This document shows positions 23,905 through 34,923 of a stretch of 64,000 bases of DNA, one piece after another. Both the position numbers and the translations under genes were made by a program. The notes below the pieces were generated by a model. It made no database searches. It was given only the letters and a program-made list of their open reading frames with translations, and was not told the DNA's origin. Source of the DNA: Psococerastis gibbosa (Eukaryota > Arthropoda > Insecta > Psocodea > Psocidae); contig OZ020490.1 in NCBI GenBank assembly GCA_963971405.1, positions 34,745,464 through 34,809,463 of the forward strand. The letters are read 5' to 3'. The first letter of the stretch is position 1. Each line of letters opens with the position of its first letter.

Positions 23905-24255
23905 TTTCGTAAAAGTTGCTCAGAAGCCAGATGGCTGAAATATTGGGGTTTTGCGCATTTTGAGAGCAATAAGGTTTATATATTACAAAGAATCAACATA
24001 ATTATGGACACTGGGGGCCCGAGGGTCTCCCCCGGGAGAAAGTTTTTAAAAAATAGGACTGAAATGGTGAGGTTTTACGCATTTTGATAGCAATAAGGCT
24101 TATACTGTATATTACAAAGAATCAATATAATTGGGTACAAGGGGAGCTTGGGGGTCTCACCCGGGAGAATTTTTTTGAAAAATAGGGCTGAAATAGAGAG
24201 GTTTTGCGCATTTCGAGTGCAGTAACACTTAGATTTTAGAGGCAAAGAATATAAC
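23905..24255. repeat. Tandem ~115-bp repeat, three units
   Basis: Blocks with GAAAT-GGTTTTGCGCATTTTGA, an ACAAAGAATCA motif and GGGTCTCCCCCGGGAGAA repeat three times with divergence. The same unit occurs reversed inside the hAT-like element 18396-19039. Confidence 0.7.
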
Positions 24256-24579
24256 TGCTGGCCAAAGGGGGGGGGGGGGCAATTACCCTCAGTGCCGGTC
24301 GCTGTGTCCGCCTCTGCCTTCTTGTACTTACCACGCCTTGGTAACTATTTAGTTTGAAACATAATTTTCAGTTGTCTAGCCTATTAACCAGCGTTGAAAT
24401 CTAAATTTATTCTGAAGGGTTGGAACGACACGAGCCGACGACGAATCTCATCAATGGATAGCCAAGACACTTCAAAGTTTATATAGCCTACATAATTATT
24501 ATGTGTGTGTTATTTTATCTGTAGTATAAGGCACCGGGCACGACAGTTTTGTGGTATTGTATCTCAAATCGTTCTATTG
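24256..24579. other. No gene seen
   Basis: G-run at about 24268, otherwise unremarkable sequence before the mariner element. Confidence 0.4.
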
Positions 24580-24581
24580 TA

Positions 24582-25892
24582 TACCTAGTCCTGCCATAAG
24601 TTCTGTCCCTGCGGCATTTTGGCCACGCTGACTTTATCTCAAGGGTTGATGGTTGTCAACCCTGGCATTGTTTACATTGTTCTTTCTGCTAGTGGAATAA
24701 CACCAGTTGCGGTTAAAACTTCGCCCTGTTGAGATGGAATGAAGTACTGATGAAAACCGTATTACCGTGATATGCCTCCACAAGTATGGTATGCCTCCTA
24801 ATGACATTTTTAAAACTTTGAAGCCTTTAAAAATAACTAAAAAAAATTGTGTACCGTGCAATTAATCGTTACAACGAGACTTCTAGTTTTGAAGACTGGC
24901 CGCGATCTGGGCGTCCGAGGACTGTGAGGACTGCTAAAGCAGTTAAAGTGGTGAGGGAGCGAATTCGGAGAAATCCACTCCGAAAGCAGAAAGCCAAGGA
25001 ACTCGACATGTCCAAGAGGTCGATGTCATGACTTGTCTGGGACGATCTACAGATGAAGGCCTATCGGAGATCCACATGACACCTGCTCACTCGAGCACTA
25101 CGAGCTATCAGGAGGACCAGAGCGCAGGCGTTACTTACGTGGCACGCAGCTCAAGGTCATGAGTGGATCCTTTTCAACGACGAAAAATTTTTTGTGATAG
25201 AAGAGGTTTACAACCGCCAAAATGACAAGGTTTATGCTCATTCATCTCGGGAAGCCAGGGAAGTTGTTTCCAGCGTGCAACGAGGTTATCACCCGTCTTC
25301 AGTGATGGTGTGTTGGGGGGTGTCGTACCAGGGGGTGACAACCTAGCATTTTGCGAAAAAGGCGTAAAAACTGGAGCTAAAGTGTACCAGAATAACGTTT
25401 TGGAAGGAGTAATGAAGCCCCTCAATACCACTTTGTTCAACGGGCACGATTGGTGCTTCCAGCAAGATTCAGCGCCTGCCCACAAAGCCAAAACCACTCA
25501 GGAGTGGCTCAGGACCAAAATCCCGGATTTATTGCTACAGCAGACTGGCCCTCTGGTAGTCCAGACTTGAACCCCCTGGACCATTCATTGTGGTCAGTTT
25601 TGGAGGCCAAGGCCTGCTCAAAGCGTCACCGAAATTTGGATAGCTGAAGCATTCCCTCATCACAGCAGCCCAAGATTTAACTCTGGAAACCGTCCGTGCC
25701 GCAATAGATGTGTGGCCACAACGTCTTCAGGCTAGTGTTCAAAATGATGGTGGACATTTTGAAATTTAGTATGTTTTATTACTTAAATATGAATAATTAA
25801 ATATATAAAAAAATAATCGAAGCATATTAAACTTTTTGATTCCTTGCACCATGTCATAACTTTAGGGACAGAACTTATGGCAGGACTAGGTA
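24582..25892 (+). mobile_element. Mariner/Tc1-superfamily transposon, complete ends
   Basis: 29-bp perfect terminal inverted repeats at 24582-24610 and 25864-25892, beginning TACCTAGTCCTGCC, and flanked by TA duplications (24580-24581, 25893-25894). Length 1311 bp, the usual size for this superfamily. The single gene inside is broken, so the element is probably non-autonomous, but its ends look intact and could still be recognised by a transposase supplied elsewhere. Confidence 0.92.
24734..25769 (+). pseudogene. DD37D (maT-like) transposase, broken
   Basis: Reading across frames gives a helix-turn-helix start (DENRITVICLHKYGMPPNDI), RYNETSSFEDWPRSGRPRTV as the linker with the GRPR motif, then the catalytic core: first Asp in LFNDEKFF, second in QQDSAPAHK, third in SPDLNPLDHSLW. 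There are 37 residues between the second and third Asp, typical of the maT group. Lesions: a stop two codons after the ATG, an indel in an A-run near 24845, TGA at about 25029, another at about 25077, and frame changes near 25320 and 25540. Stop TAG at 25767-25769. Confidence 0.85.
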
Positions 25893-26074
25893 TATTCACA
25901 TTTCAAATTTAATAGTTAAGACCTCCCTCCTCATAACAAATTTACACAATAATTTCTCTCAATTTACCATGCATTGTACAATTTGTAATATGTAAGAATT
26001 AGGTATTAAAATATAGGTGTTCTTGTGTTTATTTGTGTGTACATTATGTGCTGTGTCTTCAACGCGATTTGCCT

Positions 26075-26275
26075 TCTTTCAGCAACGCTGTCAGCCTGGC
26101 GGGGGAGTGACTCTGTTTATTAACTTGAGGCACCGCGTAAGGGGAGAAGGGGAGTTGAGTGACAGGGTGGACCTCCTGATAATAGTGGATTCCGAAACAC
26201 TTGGGGATCATAGTAGTCACACGAGGACTCGACACGCACTTAAACCCTATCCCTGCCAACGCTGATTACTGATTA
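26075..26275 (+). repeat. Dispersed repeat family D, copy 2
   Basis: Matches 21470-21790 with several deletions; ends CCCTGCCAACGCTG. Confidence 0.65.
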
Positions 26276-26280
26276 AACAG

Positions 26281-26849
26281 ACTGATCAAACTATTCGACT
26301 CGTATCTGTACATGGTTAAGTCATGCCTTCGCCTGCTTCATTGCGTTAATGGTGAGCTTGTCTCAGCTTGCCCATTATCGCTTATAGACGGTGTAGTTTG
26401 ACATCGAGAACGTATAGCAGTTTGCCAATGGCCAAAAATTCTTACAGAAACAATACAAATCATGTCCGAAATCCAGGGACCTATGGCCACTATAAGTAGG
26501 CCTGGGTCCATATAAAGTTCTTTAAAAAAAAATCCTAACCTATGATCAAACTATTCAACCTATAGTTATAGACTAAGTGCCCACGAGGGCCAGACCTTCG
26601 TTATTTTATAAAAGCCCAAAGTTTTTCTGTGCTTGACATAGATGTAAGAATGACCAGGGACTTTAAAGTTTGGGTTGTGGTTACTTGGGCAGGTAACGGG
26701 TATTAAAGGTGTAAAAAAAATAGTATCTAAACTTTGTTAAAATATAAAGCTCAATTTTTTTTATATTTTCTTAGGGATAACTTTGGAAATCTCGTCATCA
26801 ATTGTCAGATACTTATGACAGTTGCTACTCCCTTCCAGACACTCGCTAC
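26281..26849. other. No gene seen
   Basis: Unremarkable AT-rich sequence. Confidence 0.4.
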
Positions 26850-27252
26850 TAAACTTAAATTAATTATAGGTATATATACTTTTGTTAAAGTAAAAAAGCA
26901 AAATTTGATATATGTTACTTGGGGGCCTAAGGGCTATTAAGAAATGTTAACTCAACAGCCGCACAGTTTAAATGGTTTTTACATCTTACTAGACACATTG
27001 AAAGTTCGCTTTAAGTGCGAACGCGAGGTAGCAATACAATGAAGCGGGTGCGAGTGATATGAGAGGGCGGTTGTATTATTCGATTGCGCTCGCACTTATA
27101 ACTATCTATCAATGTGTCCAGCAAGATGTAAGAACCATTTAAACTGTCCGGCTACTGAGTTAACATTTCTTCATTGGTCCCCAAGTAACATATATAAAAT
27201 TTAGCTTATATACTATAACAAAAGTAAAATTACCTATAATTAATTAAAGTTT
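26850..27252. repeat. Foldback element, ~400 bp
   Basis: The left arm 26850-27005 (TTAAATTAATTATAGGTA, ATATATGTTACTTGGGG, AGAAATGTTAACTCA, CAGTTTAAATGGTT, TAGACACATTGA) is repeated in reverse at 27105-27252. The loop holds a GCGAACGCGAGG motif. It abuts repeat family F. Confidence 0.8.
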
Positions 27253-27813
27253 AGGTCAGACCAACACATTAACACACAGCAATACTGGCAGGGCACGCAA
27301 TCCGTTTGAGCGTGAATTTTCTATCATTTTTTCATAAAAACATTTTTTTGTACAAAACCAAATACTTTTCTGGGAAAGCAACCTGTCCGATTTCGTTACT
27401 CAATTTAACACCTAAATCATGTCTGAAGTTAGAAATCATCGATGGAAAGGTTTCGCAGAAAAATTATTTTTTCGTCATTTTTTATTAAAATTTAGTTATT
27501 TTTATTTTTTTTACACCCAGAAGCAAACTATCAAGGGGCAAGCGACCCCCCGCATTTTATCAACATTAATAACAACTAAAATGTATGTGAATTTAAAAGA
27601 AATAGTTGGAGCCGTTTTTGGGAAATAATTTTTTTAGACGTTTTTTTGGAGTTTTTTGATAATGAAACCCCCCCAAATTGAGTTAGCCCCAAATAAAAAA
27701 ATGATCCCGAGGTATGATTTTGGTGAACCTACATGCCGAATTTCATCAAAATCGACCGAGTAGTTTGCCCGGAAATCGACGCACAGACAAAGTGACAGAC
27801 ATTTGGCCAGCTC
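27251..27813 (-). repeat. Repeat family F, reverse partial copy
   Basis: From GGTCAGACCAACACATTA to GACAGACATTT it is collinear with the reverse of 22500-23090; it is cut at the TGTC tract. Confidence 0.75.
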
Positions 27814-27841
27814 AGTGCTGCATAAGCGACACTGGGCTTTT

Positions 27842-27915
27842 CTTAGAATGGGCATGCAACCGTCTGGCCCGACGTCAGACAGCCTATAGATAGAGGCAAC
27901 CGAGGTGTCTATTAA
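27842..27915. repeat. Short dispersed repeat B, copy 1
   Basis: CCGTCTGGCCCGACGTCAGA and following sequence recur at 33592-33672. Function unknown. Confidence 0.7.
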
Positions 27916-28071
27916 ACAGGAGTTGGTTCGGAATATAGGGCCAGAGGCAGATCGAGAACCGTACAAGATTATCAACTGATCCAGATAGAGAAGTAGTAAT
28001 GTATATGTAGTGTTTATAATATTTTTAATAAGTAATTCTATTTATCTGCGTGTCCCGGTGCATTGATTATT

Positions 28072-28666
28072 GCTTTCCAATTTATACGTAGTAGGCTATA
28101 AGGAAAGCTTTGTGACGGTCGAAATTTTCGATTTCGAGATATCAAAGGATTTACACGTTTTAAGGTCCCAGGAACCCAAAAAAGTGGTTTTTACGAAATG
28201 TCTGTCTGTTCGTCGATTTCCGGGCAAACTACTCGGTCGATTTTGATGAAATTCGGCATATAGTTTTACAAAAGTCATACCTCGGGACCATTTTTTTTTT
28301 ATTTGGGGCTAACTCAATTTGGGGGGTTTCTATTTTCAAAAAACTTCAAAAAACGTCTAAAGAAATTATTTCTCAAAAACGGCTCCAACGATTTCTTTTA
28401 AATTCACATATATTGTACATGTTGTTAATGTTGATAAAATACGGGGAGTCGCCTGCCCCTTGATAGTTAAAGTTTGCTTCTGGGGGTAAAAAAAATAAAA
28501 ATGACTAAATTTTAATGAAAAATGACTCAAAACCCACCAATGACGAGTGACGTCAGGTGGACACCCCCCCCCCCCCCCCGAGATATCGGAAATTTAACCA
28601 TAGGAAAATTATTTACCATGAAATTACTCATTTTCTCTATCTACTAATTTTGATAAATTGGAAAGC
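28072..28666 (+). repeat. Repeat family F, forward copy with internal deletion
   Basis: Starts GCTTTCCAATTTAT and ends ATAAATTGGAAAGC (exact 14-base inverted ends). It lacks about 230 bp of the interior near 28530 compared with 22393-23227. Confidence 0.8.
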
Positions 28667-28870
28667 ATGTTCGAGTAAACTCGGACCGGTTCTTTGGTAA
28701 GTGTTTCGTCTTATATTATTGCAGGGTGGCCAGATATACTTTTCTCAAGAGTATTTATACTACTTTTGTGTTCCCAATTCGACATACATTTTCTTTTTGC
28801 GCTCTTGATGAGAATATATTATTAAATCAGATCCTACTCTTTTACAGAATTTTGCTAGCATGCTAGACTG

Positions 28871-29180
28871 CAGTGGTTCCCAAAGTGTGGTCCACAGGCA
28901 TACATCAGGTGGTCCACGGACCACGGACCAAAGTATGAAATAAGAAAATAAAACAGCTGAGTTATTGGAAATTTGAAGTAACTTTACTTAACTTAACTTA
29001 CAGTAAGTCTTGGTAGCCTACTGAATTATAAAATCCAACCGATACAGGTCCTAAACATTTAATCAAATATAAGCATGTAATTGTAGGCACAAATCATCCT
29101 AGAATTTGACAATTTTCCTGTCGCCGCTATATGGCGGTCGGTGGGCAGTGGTCCACGGACAAAAAGTTTGGGAACCCCTG
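28871..29180. mobile_element. hAT-like (Charlie-type ends) element, 310 bp
   Basis: Begins CAGTGGTTCCCAAA, ends TTTGGGAACCCCTG, the terminal sequence typical of Charlie-like hAT elements. GTCCACGGAC motifs lie inside. Flanks contain TGCTAGAC (28861) and TGCTAGAG (29181), a near-match duplication offset by two bases. Confidence 0.7.
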
Positions 29181-29340
29181 TGCTAGAGGAAGTGCATTCT
29201 TCAGCTTAATACAAGTAACTTGGATCGCAGAAAAGTACACTAGGTAGAATGTAATACTAGTTTCGTTATTCATGTCGCTATTGCTTCACTCAACGTTTGT
29301 TAACGCAATTAAAAGAACTGGTCCGAGTTTACTCGAACAT

Positions 29341-30160
29341 GCTTTGCAATTTATCAATTATTAGGTAGAGGAAATGATTAATTTCATGGTAAATAAATTT
29401 CCTATGGTTAAATTTTGGATTTTTTGTGGGGGCGGGGGGGTTGTTCACCTGACGTCACTGGAGGTGAGATAAATTCTAGATAGGTCAGACAAACACATTA
29501 CCATACAGTAATAATGGCAGGGCACGCAATTCATTTGAGCGTGAATTTTCAATAATTTTTTGCACAAAGCCAAATAGTTTTTTTGGGAAAGCAACCTGTT
29601 CGGTTTCGTTACTCAATTTACCACCTAAAACATATGCTTGAAGACAGAAATCATCAAATCATCGACAGAAAGGTTTCGCAGAAAAATTGTTTTTATAGTC
29701 ATTTTTCATTAAAATTTAGTTATTTTTATTTTTTTTTACCCCCAAAAGCAAACTATCAAGGGGCAAGCGACCCCCCGCATTTTGTCAACATTAATAAAGA
29801 CTACAGTATATGTGAATTTAAAAGAAATCGTTGGAGCCGTTTTTGAGAAATAATTTTTTTCGACGTTTTTTTTAGTTTTTTGATAAGAAACTCCCCCAAA
29901 CCGAGTTAACCCAAAATTAAAAAAAAAATTGTCTCGAGGTATAATTTTTGTGAACCAACACGCCAAATTGCATACAAATCCACCGAGTAGTTTGCCCGGA
30001 AATTGACGAACAGACAGACAGAGCGACAGACAGACATTTCGTAAAAACCACTTTTTTGGGTTCCTGGGACCTCAAAACGTGTAAATCCGTTGAAATCTCG
30101 GAACTGAAAATTTTGACAATCACAAAGCTTATTTCCTTATACTACGTATAAATTGGAAAG
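29341..30160 (-). repeat. Repeat family F, full-length reverse copy
   Basis: 820 bp, bounded by GCTTTGCAATTTAT and ATAAATTGGAAAG, collinear with the reverse of 22393-23227 over its whole length. Confidence 0.8.
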
Positions 30161-30546
30161 TTATAATCGTGATATCCTACGATTTTTAGTGAATAAATAG
30201 GCCTACTATACTCCATCACATCAATCTGTGATTTAAAGAAGAGAGTGTGACAACCACCTTCCCCCCTCCCCCTCGCATGGCTCTTACGTACCGTATGGAT
30301 GTATAGCCTATATACGTTTTTTTGGTTTTGAAAATCTGGCCAGCCTGATTATTCTATTTAATTTAAATTTAATTTAATCTTAATTATTATTTTTTTACTT
30401 AGGCTTAGTTACATATACAATATAAATATTCGACTAAGAAGCCTAATACCAGCCTCAACAAATGGGGCGCAACAGGTGGGCCATTATAAAAAGTCTACCG
30501 TAAATTATGCAGTAAGTAATACTAGCTACAAATAAAGGCATAGAAT
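30161..30546. other. No gene seen
   Basis: AT-rich; ends with a TGGGCCATTATAAAAAGTC word that recurs at 31119, on the far side of the tandem repeat. Confidence 0.4.
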
Positions 30547-30549
30547 ATT

Positions 30550-31037
30550 CACTTACTTCCTCAAAAGCACAAACGAAGCTTGAAGACACACTGCGAAGTA
30601 ACCCGCAAACTTCCTCAAAAGCACAAACGAAGCTTGAAGACACACTGCGAAGTAACCCGCAAAAATCACAAAGTCAAAAAAGTCAAAAATCACCAAGTCA
30701 GATATAATAATCGCAGCAAAAACACAGTGAAATAACAAAGACCGATATATGTAATCGAATAAGAATGCGAACGCACACTGTACTGCCTCAACCAGCCGTG
30801 GAAGGGCTAGCTACAAAAAAGGCAGAGAATATTCACTTACTTTCTCAAAAGCACAAACAAAGCTTGAAGACACACTGTGAAGTAACCCGCAAAAATCACA
30901 AAGTCATAAAAGTCAATAATCACCAAGTCAGATATAATAATCGTAGCAAAAGCACAGTGAAATAACAAAGACCGATATATGTAATCGAATAAGAATGCGA
31001 ACGCACACTGTACTGCCTCAACCAGCCGTGGAAGGGC
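30550..31037. repeat. Nested tandem repeat: 230-bp units with an inner 54-bp duplication
   Basis: GATATAATAATCG at 30701 recurs at 30931 (period 230) with nearly identical flanks. Within the first unit the block CTTCCTCAAAAGCACAAACG is itself duplicated 54 bp apart (30556, 30610). The high similarity implies recent duplication. Confidence 0.85.
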
Positions 31038-31486
31038 AATGAACTTAGGTGGTCTCAGGGGTAAGTTTCTATCGATTTTTTCTGACCATCGATTCATCGA
31101 TTTACAATTCAAGTAGTTGGGCCATTATAAAAAGTCACCCGTAAAATAACGTTATACTAACTATATTGGTGTATAAATTTTTAAAAAAGCTACTTCTTAA
31201 AGAGGGCAAAAAACTGGCAACAAAATATTAAATCAAGAAAAGACAATTGTAGATGTCTATGCTCGATCCTTGGAGAACTTGAAAACAAACACAATACGGC
31301 ATCATTCAATAGTTCATATAACTTTATTTAAAATATATGCTAAGTCTTAATTAATATGCTAACGTTTTCTAATTAACTTACTCTCGTAGTCAAGCCTTGA
31401 TGTTCGAGAAAGTTACTCTTACTCTACTAAGCAAGCACTTACCGTACGTATACTATTTTTATTTTGTTTTTTCCTACAACCGTATG
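31038..31486. other. No gene seen
   Basis: A CATCGATTCATCGATT block at 31087; otherwise plain AT-rich sequence. Confidence 0.4.
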
Positions 31487-31662
31487 CTTGGCCGTGCCCA
31501 GGGGGGTAGTCCGTGGGGTCCAGACCCCCCCCCCCCTCGAAATAAATTTTTGTGTATTAACCTGTATGGTTAGAAGAATTTATCCATTAATTCATTAATA
31601 AATTACGGTAAAAAACATTAGACCCCCCCCCCCCCGGAAAGCAAAACCTGGGCACGGCCTTG
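31487..31662. mobile_element. hAT-like element, 176 bp
   Basis: Ends CTTGGCCGTGCCCAGG / CCTGGGCACGGCCTTG. The 8-bp flanks ACCGTATG (31479-31486) and ACAGTATG (31663-31670) match at seven positions. C-runs near both ends. Confidence 0.75.
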
Positions 31663-31686
31663 ACAGTATGACTCAAATATTAGTCA

Positions 31687-31872
31687 GGACATGATACGTA
31701 GTGATACGGGCTCTACGTTTCACCCGTAAGGTTGTTGGTTCGAGTCCAACACATGCTGCATTTTCTGGCCATCCTTCGGAGAGCATGTAAAGCAGGCGGT
31801 CCCGGGCTTTCCTAGTTGAGTGTAGAGCCCTAACTCCACTGGGTTGGCTTAGTACCGTACTGGAACAAGACG
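31687..31872 (+). mobile_element. tRNA-derived SINE, copy 2
   Basis: Same order as copy 1: B box GTTCGAGTCC, AAAGCAGGCGGTCCCGGG, ACTGGGTTGGCTTAGTA. Confidence 0.75.
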
Positions 31873-31907
31873 TCATTATTTATTAAATATTAAGGTCCAA
31901 GGGTGGC

Positions 31908-32074
31908 AAGGGTGGATTTTGCCTACAATTTAGGGGGGGGGGGGGTCAGCGGGCAGGTTCAATGGATTGTAATATTAAAAAACATTATTATCTTTAATTC
32001 CCATTGTTATCTAGTGTAAGTTCATTTTGGGGGGGGGGTCCGGACCCTCTGACCCCCCTAAAATCCGCCCTTCG
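31908..32074. mobile_element. Small element with GGGTGGATTTT ends
   Basis: Left AAGGGTGGATTTT and right AAAATCCGCCCTT form imperfect inverted ends with G-runs inside; no clear target duplication. Confidence 0.45.
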
Positions 32075-32244
32075 GGAGGGCCGGACTAACCGAGTCACGA
32101 GTTGCAATGAGATTGCGAGCAACTGAGATAAGCGGGCTAGGTAGGCTACCTACTTAGCTTCCCTCACTCATCCAATTACTGTGGTTAAAGGATAAATGTC
32201 TAGTGAAGCTACCCCTAATAAAATAACTTTTAAAAAAAATCCGC

Positions 32245-32377
32245 ATACAAACAATTCAATCCGAATAACCTCTTCAGTCGCCTCTGTAGGTAATAGCTGT
32301 GTCGAGTTACGACAGGTCACCGATTGCATCATGTGTAGAGACAAGTACGAACAAGCTACCACTAGCCTATATACCAT
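32245..32377 (+). repeat. Dispersed repeat E, copy 1
   Basis: CCGAATAACCTCTTCAGTCG through AAGTACGAACAAGCTACCAC recurs at 33398-33512. Non-coding. Confidence 0.75.
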
Positions 32378-32654
32378 TGAATTGATTATGTATCGTTTAT
32401 TTAGCTTAAGAGAAACCCATTTCGGAAAGAATTAAAGGTCGGCGAGGTCTATTTATTTACTTACATTTTATATGATCGAATGTTTGCATTGGCAGGTATG
32501 ACACTTATTGCTCGTGACAAATTTTATGGAAGGAACATGTCAGAGGCATGTATATAGAACAATCCTTGCTTACACATTATTGCAGTATTATATGGAGTAT
32601 ATAACACTGACTTTTAAATTAACTTTTGGTTGAAGAGGCAACCTCCACGTTATA

Positions 32655-32847
32655 ACTGAAATTAGAGGATAAATAAAAGCTGGACTTGGCGGGATTCGAA
32701 CCCACGATCTACGCCTAACCGGGGCGGGCTTGTGATCGAGCGGTTAAGACGCTTGTGATCGAGCGGTTAAGACGACGCCCCGGTTAGGCGTAGATCGTGG
32801 GTTCGAATCCCGCGAAGTCCAGTTTTTATTTTTCCTCTAATTTCAAT
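32655..32847. repeat. tRNA-derived palindrome
   Basis: Two near-perfect arms, about 66-72 bp each (32655-32726 and 32776-32847), read towards each other. Each arm contains a tRNA 3' half: an anticodon-like stem ACGCC/GGCGT, a T arm GTGGGTTCGAATCCCGC with B box, and GAAGTCCA or its counterpart. Homology extends past the tRNA part into A-rich flanks. Between the arms is a 23-bp A-box-like segment, GCTTGTGATCGAGCGGTT and five more bases, present twice in tandem (32728-32750, 32751-32773). Confidence 0.8.
32726..32821 (+). tRNA. tRNA-like sequence, probably pseudogene or SINE head
   Basis: The order A box, anticodon-like stem-loop, T arm and acceptor-like GAAGTCCA resembles a tRNA, but the A-box segment is duplicated, the loop has C at the usual T33 position, and the 5' acceptor strand pairs imperfectly. 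A functional tRNA is unlikely. Confidence 0.35.
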
Positions 32848-33397
32848 CCTTGCTTAATAAATTATCTTGCACATGGACCGTTTGCCTTCCACTATAAATG
32901 CATTTTCACCCAACATGGTAGCTTAACTAGACTGATACCAAATGCCTGAGCATAGGATGTAGCTGAATTCGCATAGTCATTACCTACTTAAAGTTATAAA
33001 AAACCAGCCCAGTCAATATGGACATTTCAAATAACAAAAATTCCGTCAGAGTCAATTTTTGGAACAGACCTTGGGTTTACCATTATAAATAAAATGTCAA
33101 AAGTCCCCATCGATCCCATGTGTGCTAAAAAAAGTTGTTCGGGGTCAAAGGTAACAATTTCAGTTTTTCTTTTAGTTCTTCTCGAAAACGGTAAGTGTTA
33201 TCAAAAACTTGTTGTACTAAAGTTGTAGATCTTAAAATTCTCAACCAAAAAAGGTGTCAATTTTTATTTCTTCTGAAGGTGCATTTCTGAGATATCGCGT
33301 TTGTAAGAGTCACATTCCACATAGTATGGACATACAACCGTTTTTTTCTCTTTTTTTTATTAATAAAGATTGTTCGCTTACAAAGAATTCAATGAAT

Positions 33398-33512
33398 GTA
33401 TCCGAATAACCTCTTCAGTCGCCTCTGTAGATAATACCTGTGTTGAGTTACGACAGGTCACCGATCGCATGATGTGTAGAGACTCGCACAAGTACGAACA
33501 AGCTACCACTAT
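33398..33512 (+). repeat. Dispersed repeat E, copy 2
   Basis: Matches 32255-32377. The ~400 bp before it (33000-33370) is a distinct repeat-like block with a TTCTCGAAAACGGT word also found in family F. Confidence 0.7.
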
Positions 33513-33591
33513 GCCATAAGTCCTTAAAAACAATACAAATTTAGGTACTTAAGCACGCCTGTTCGCGTCTCTTTCGAGTATTGTATAAACT

Positions 33592-33672
33592 TAGAATGGG
33601 CGTGCAGCCGTCTGGCCCGACGTCAGACAGCCTATAGTATAGAGGAAACCGAGGTGTCTACTGTCTATTAAA
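33592..33672. repeat. Short dispersed repeat B, copy 2
   Basis: CCGTCTGGCCCGACGTCAGA block as at 27842. Confidence 0.7.
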
Positions 33673-34590
33673 CATTAAAATTATTAAAAGTATACGATAA
33701 CAATTATGACTACAAATAATGACTATAACTAATTATGGGGGATCATACCGCTTACAAAACAATTTTTCCGCTTCTCTTGTTGGTCATTCGGATCGCTCGC
33801 TCTTTTATATTGTACATTTTTTAGAAATTTCATTGGATATTTTTTTTTGTCTGTCTTACATAGTAGTTTTTATTTTTCCTCTTCAAATCCGATTCTATCT
33901 ATTCTGTCCAGCTATTTCGTTTCGGGGGGGGGGGGGGGGAGGCTACGGCCTTGGGTGGCGTTACCTGTCGAAAATCTTCTATATTCATCAACAACAAAAA
34001 TACAATGTTCAGGAAAAGTACAGTTAGATAAGCCCTTCACGGGCCTTAGCGTCAAAGCCGGATTAAGTAAGTGTGTTGGATACTGGCAAAAAAAAAAAAA
34101 AACTGAATCCCTCCTATAAAGTATATAAGCTGTGATAATACACAATTGATTTTGTCAAGCAGTCTGTCTTGAATAAGATGTATAAAATTCAATAGGGTGA
34201 GTCCTATTTCTTGATTGCATCGTCTACTTCTTCCTTTCAAATTTTAATATTTTGCAGCTAAAAAATAATTCATACAAGTTTTTGAAGAAGAAAAAATGAA
34301 TTGTGCATTATCAAAGTTTATTTATTTCATGTGGTCTTCAAAGTGTGAGTTTGCCAGTATAGAAACCGTGGAACGAGGACGAGAGATGTCATGCTGTTTT
34401 TCAAAAATTTGTTAAGTTTCCTCTTTATGAAATTGTTGGATCGAATTTCTTGAAATCCTATTGATTTTTTTTAGCTTCATGTGAGAGTGCCGTGGTACAT
34501 GACGTGTCAGATTAGCAAGCAGCAACGAAAGCTCCTATATGCAGACCGAGATTGGCCAAGTACCTAGGCCTATTTGCACCGGTTTTACAG
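33673..34590. other. No gene seen
   Basis: G-run at about 33926 and A-run at about 34090; no supported feature. Confidence 0.35.
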
Positions 34591-34677
34591 AATAGACAAT
34601 AGCCTGCCGAAATAATCCATGCTGGAGACACCTTCAGCTTCGACAATGACACCATATTATCACGTCTCAACACTGAG
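34591..34677 (+). pseudogene. Decayed exon-like segment 1
   Basis: Acceptor TTTTACAG, donor GTAAGT at 34678, 87 nt, phase 0. The frame reads NRQ, a TAG stop, then PAEIIHAGDTFSFDNDTILS and RLNTE, which looks like real protein sequence. The donor phase fits the next segment at 35492. Family not recognised. It may be a relic of a host gene lying upstream of the Fat-like gene. Confidence 0.35.
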
Positions 34678-34923
34678 GTAAGTTTAGAAGAATAGCCTAG
34701 TAGTAGGCTACATTACTAGGATGCTGCTCTGTAACCACTTACCGCGCTTGATGGTATCTAGGCTATATATCCAGAACGCCTAAAAGGAAACAAACCTCCT
34801 TAAGGTATTATCAGTTGACTTGGTATTAAATCCATATTTATTCATTTATACTGTATAGGTCGAAGGGTCGCAATACCATGCGTTAATGAGAGTTAGCCTA
34901 TTTTGTAGTTTTATAGTCTAATG

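Noticed and set aside
32726-32821. Functional tRNA-Thr gene
   Set aside because: Duplicated A-box segment, wrong base before the anticodon and imperfect acceptor pairing.
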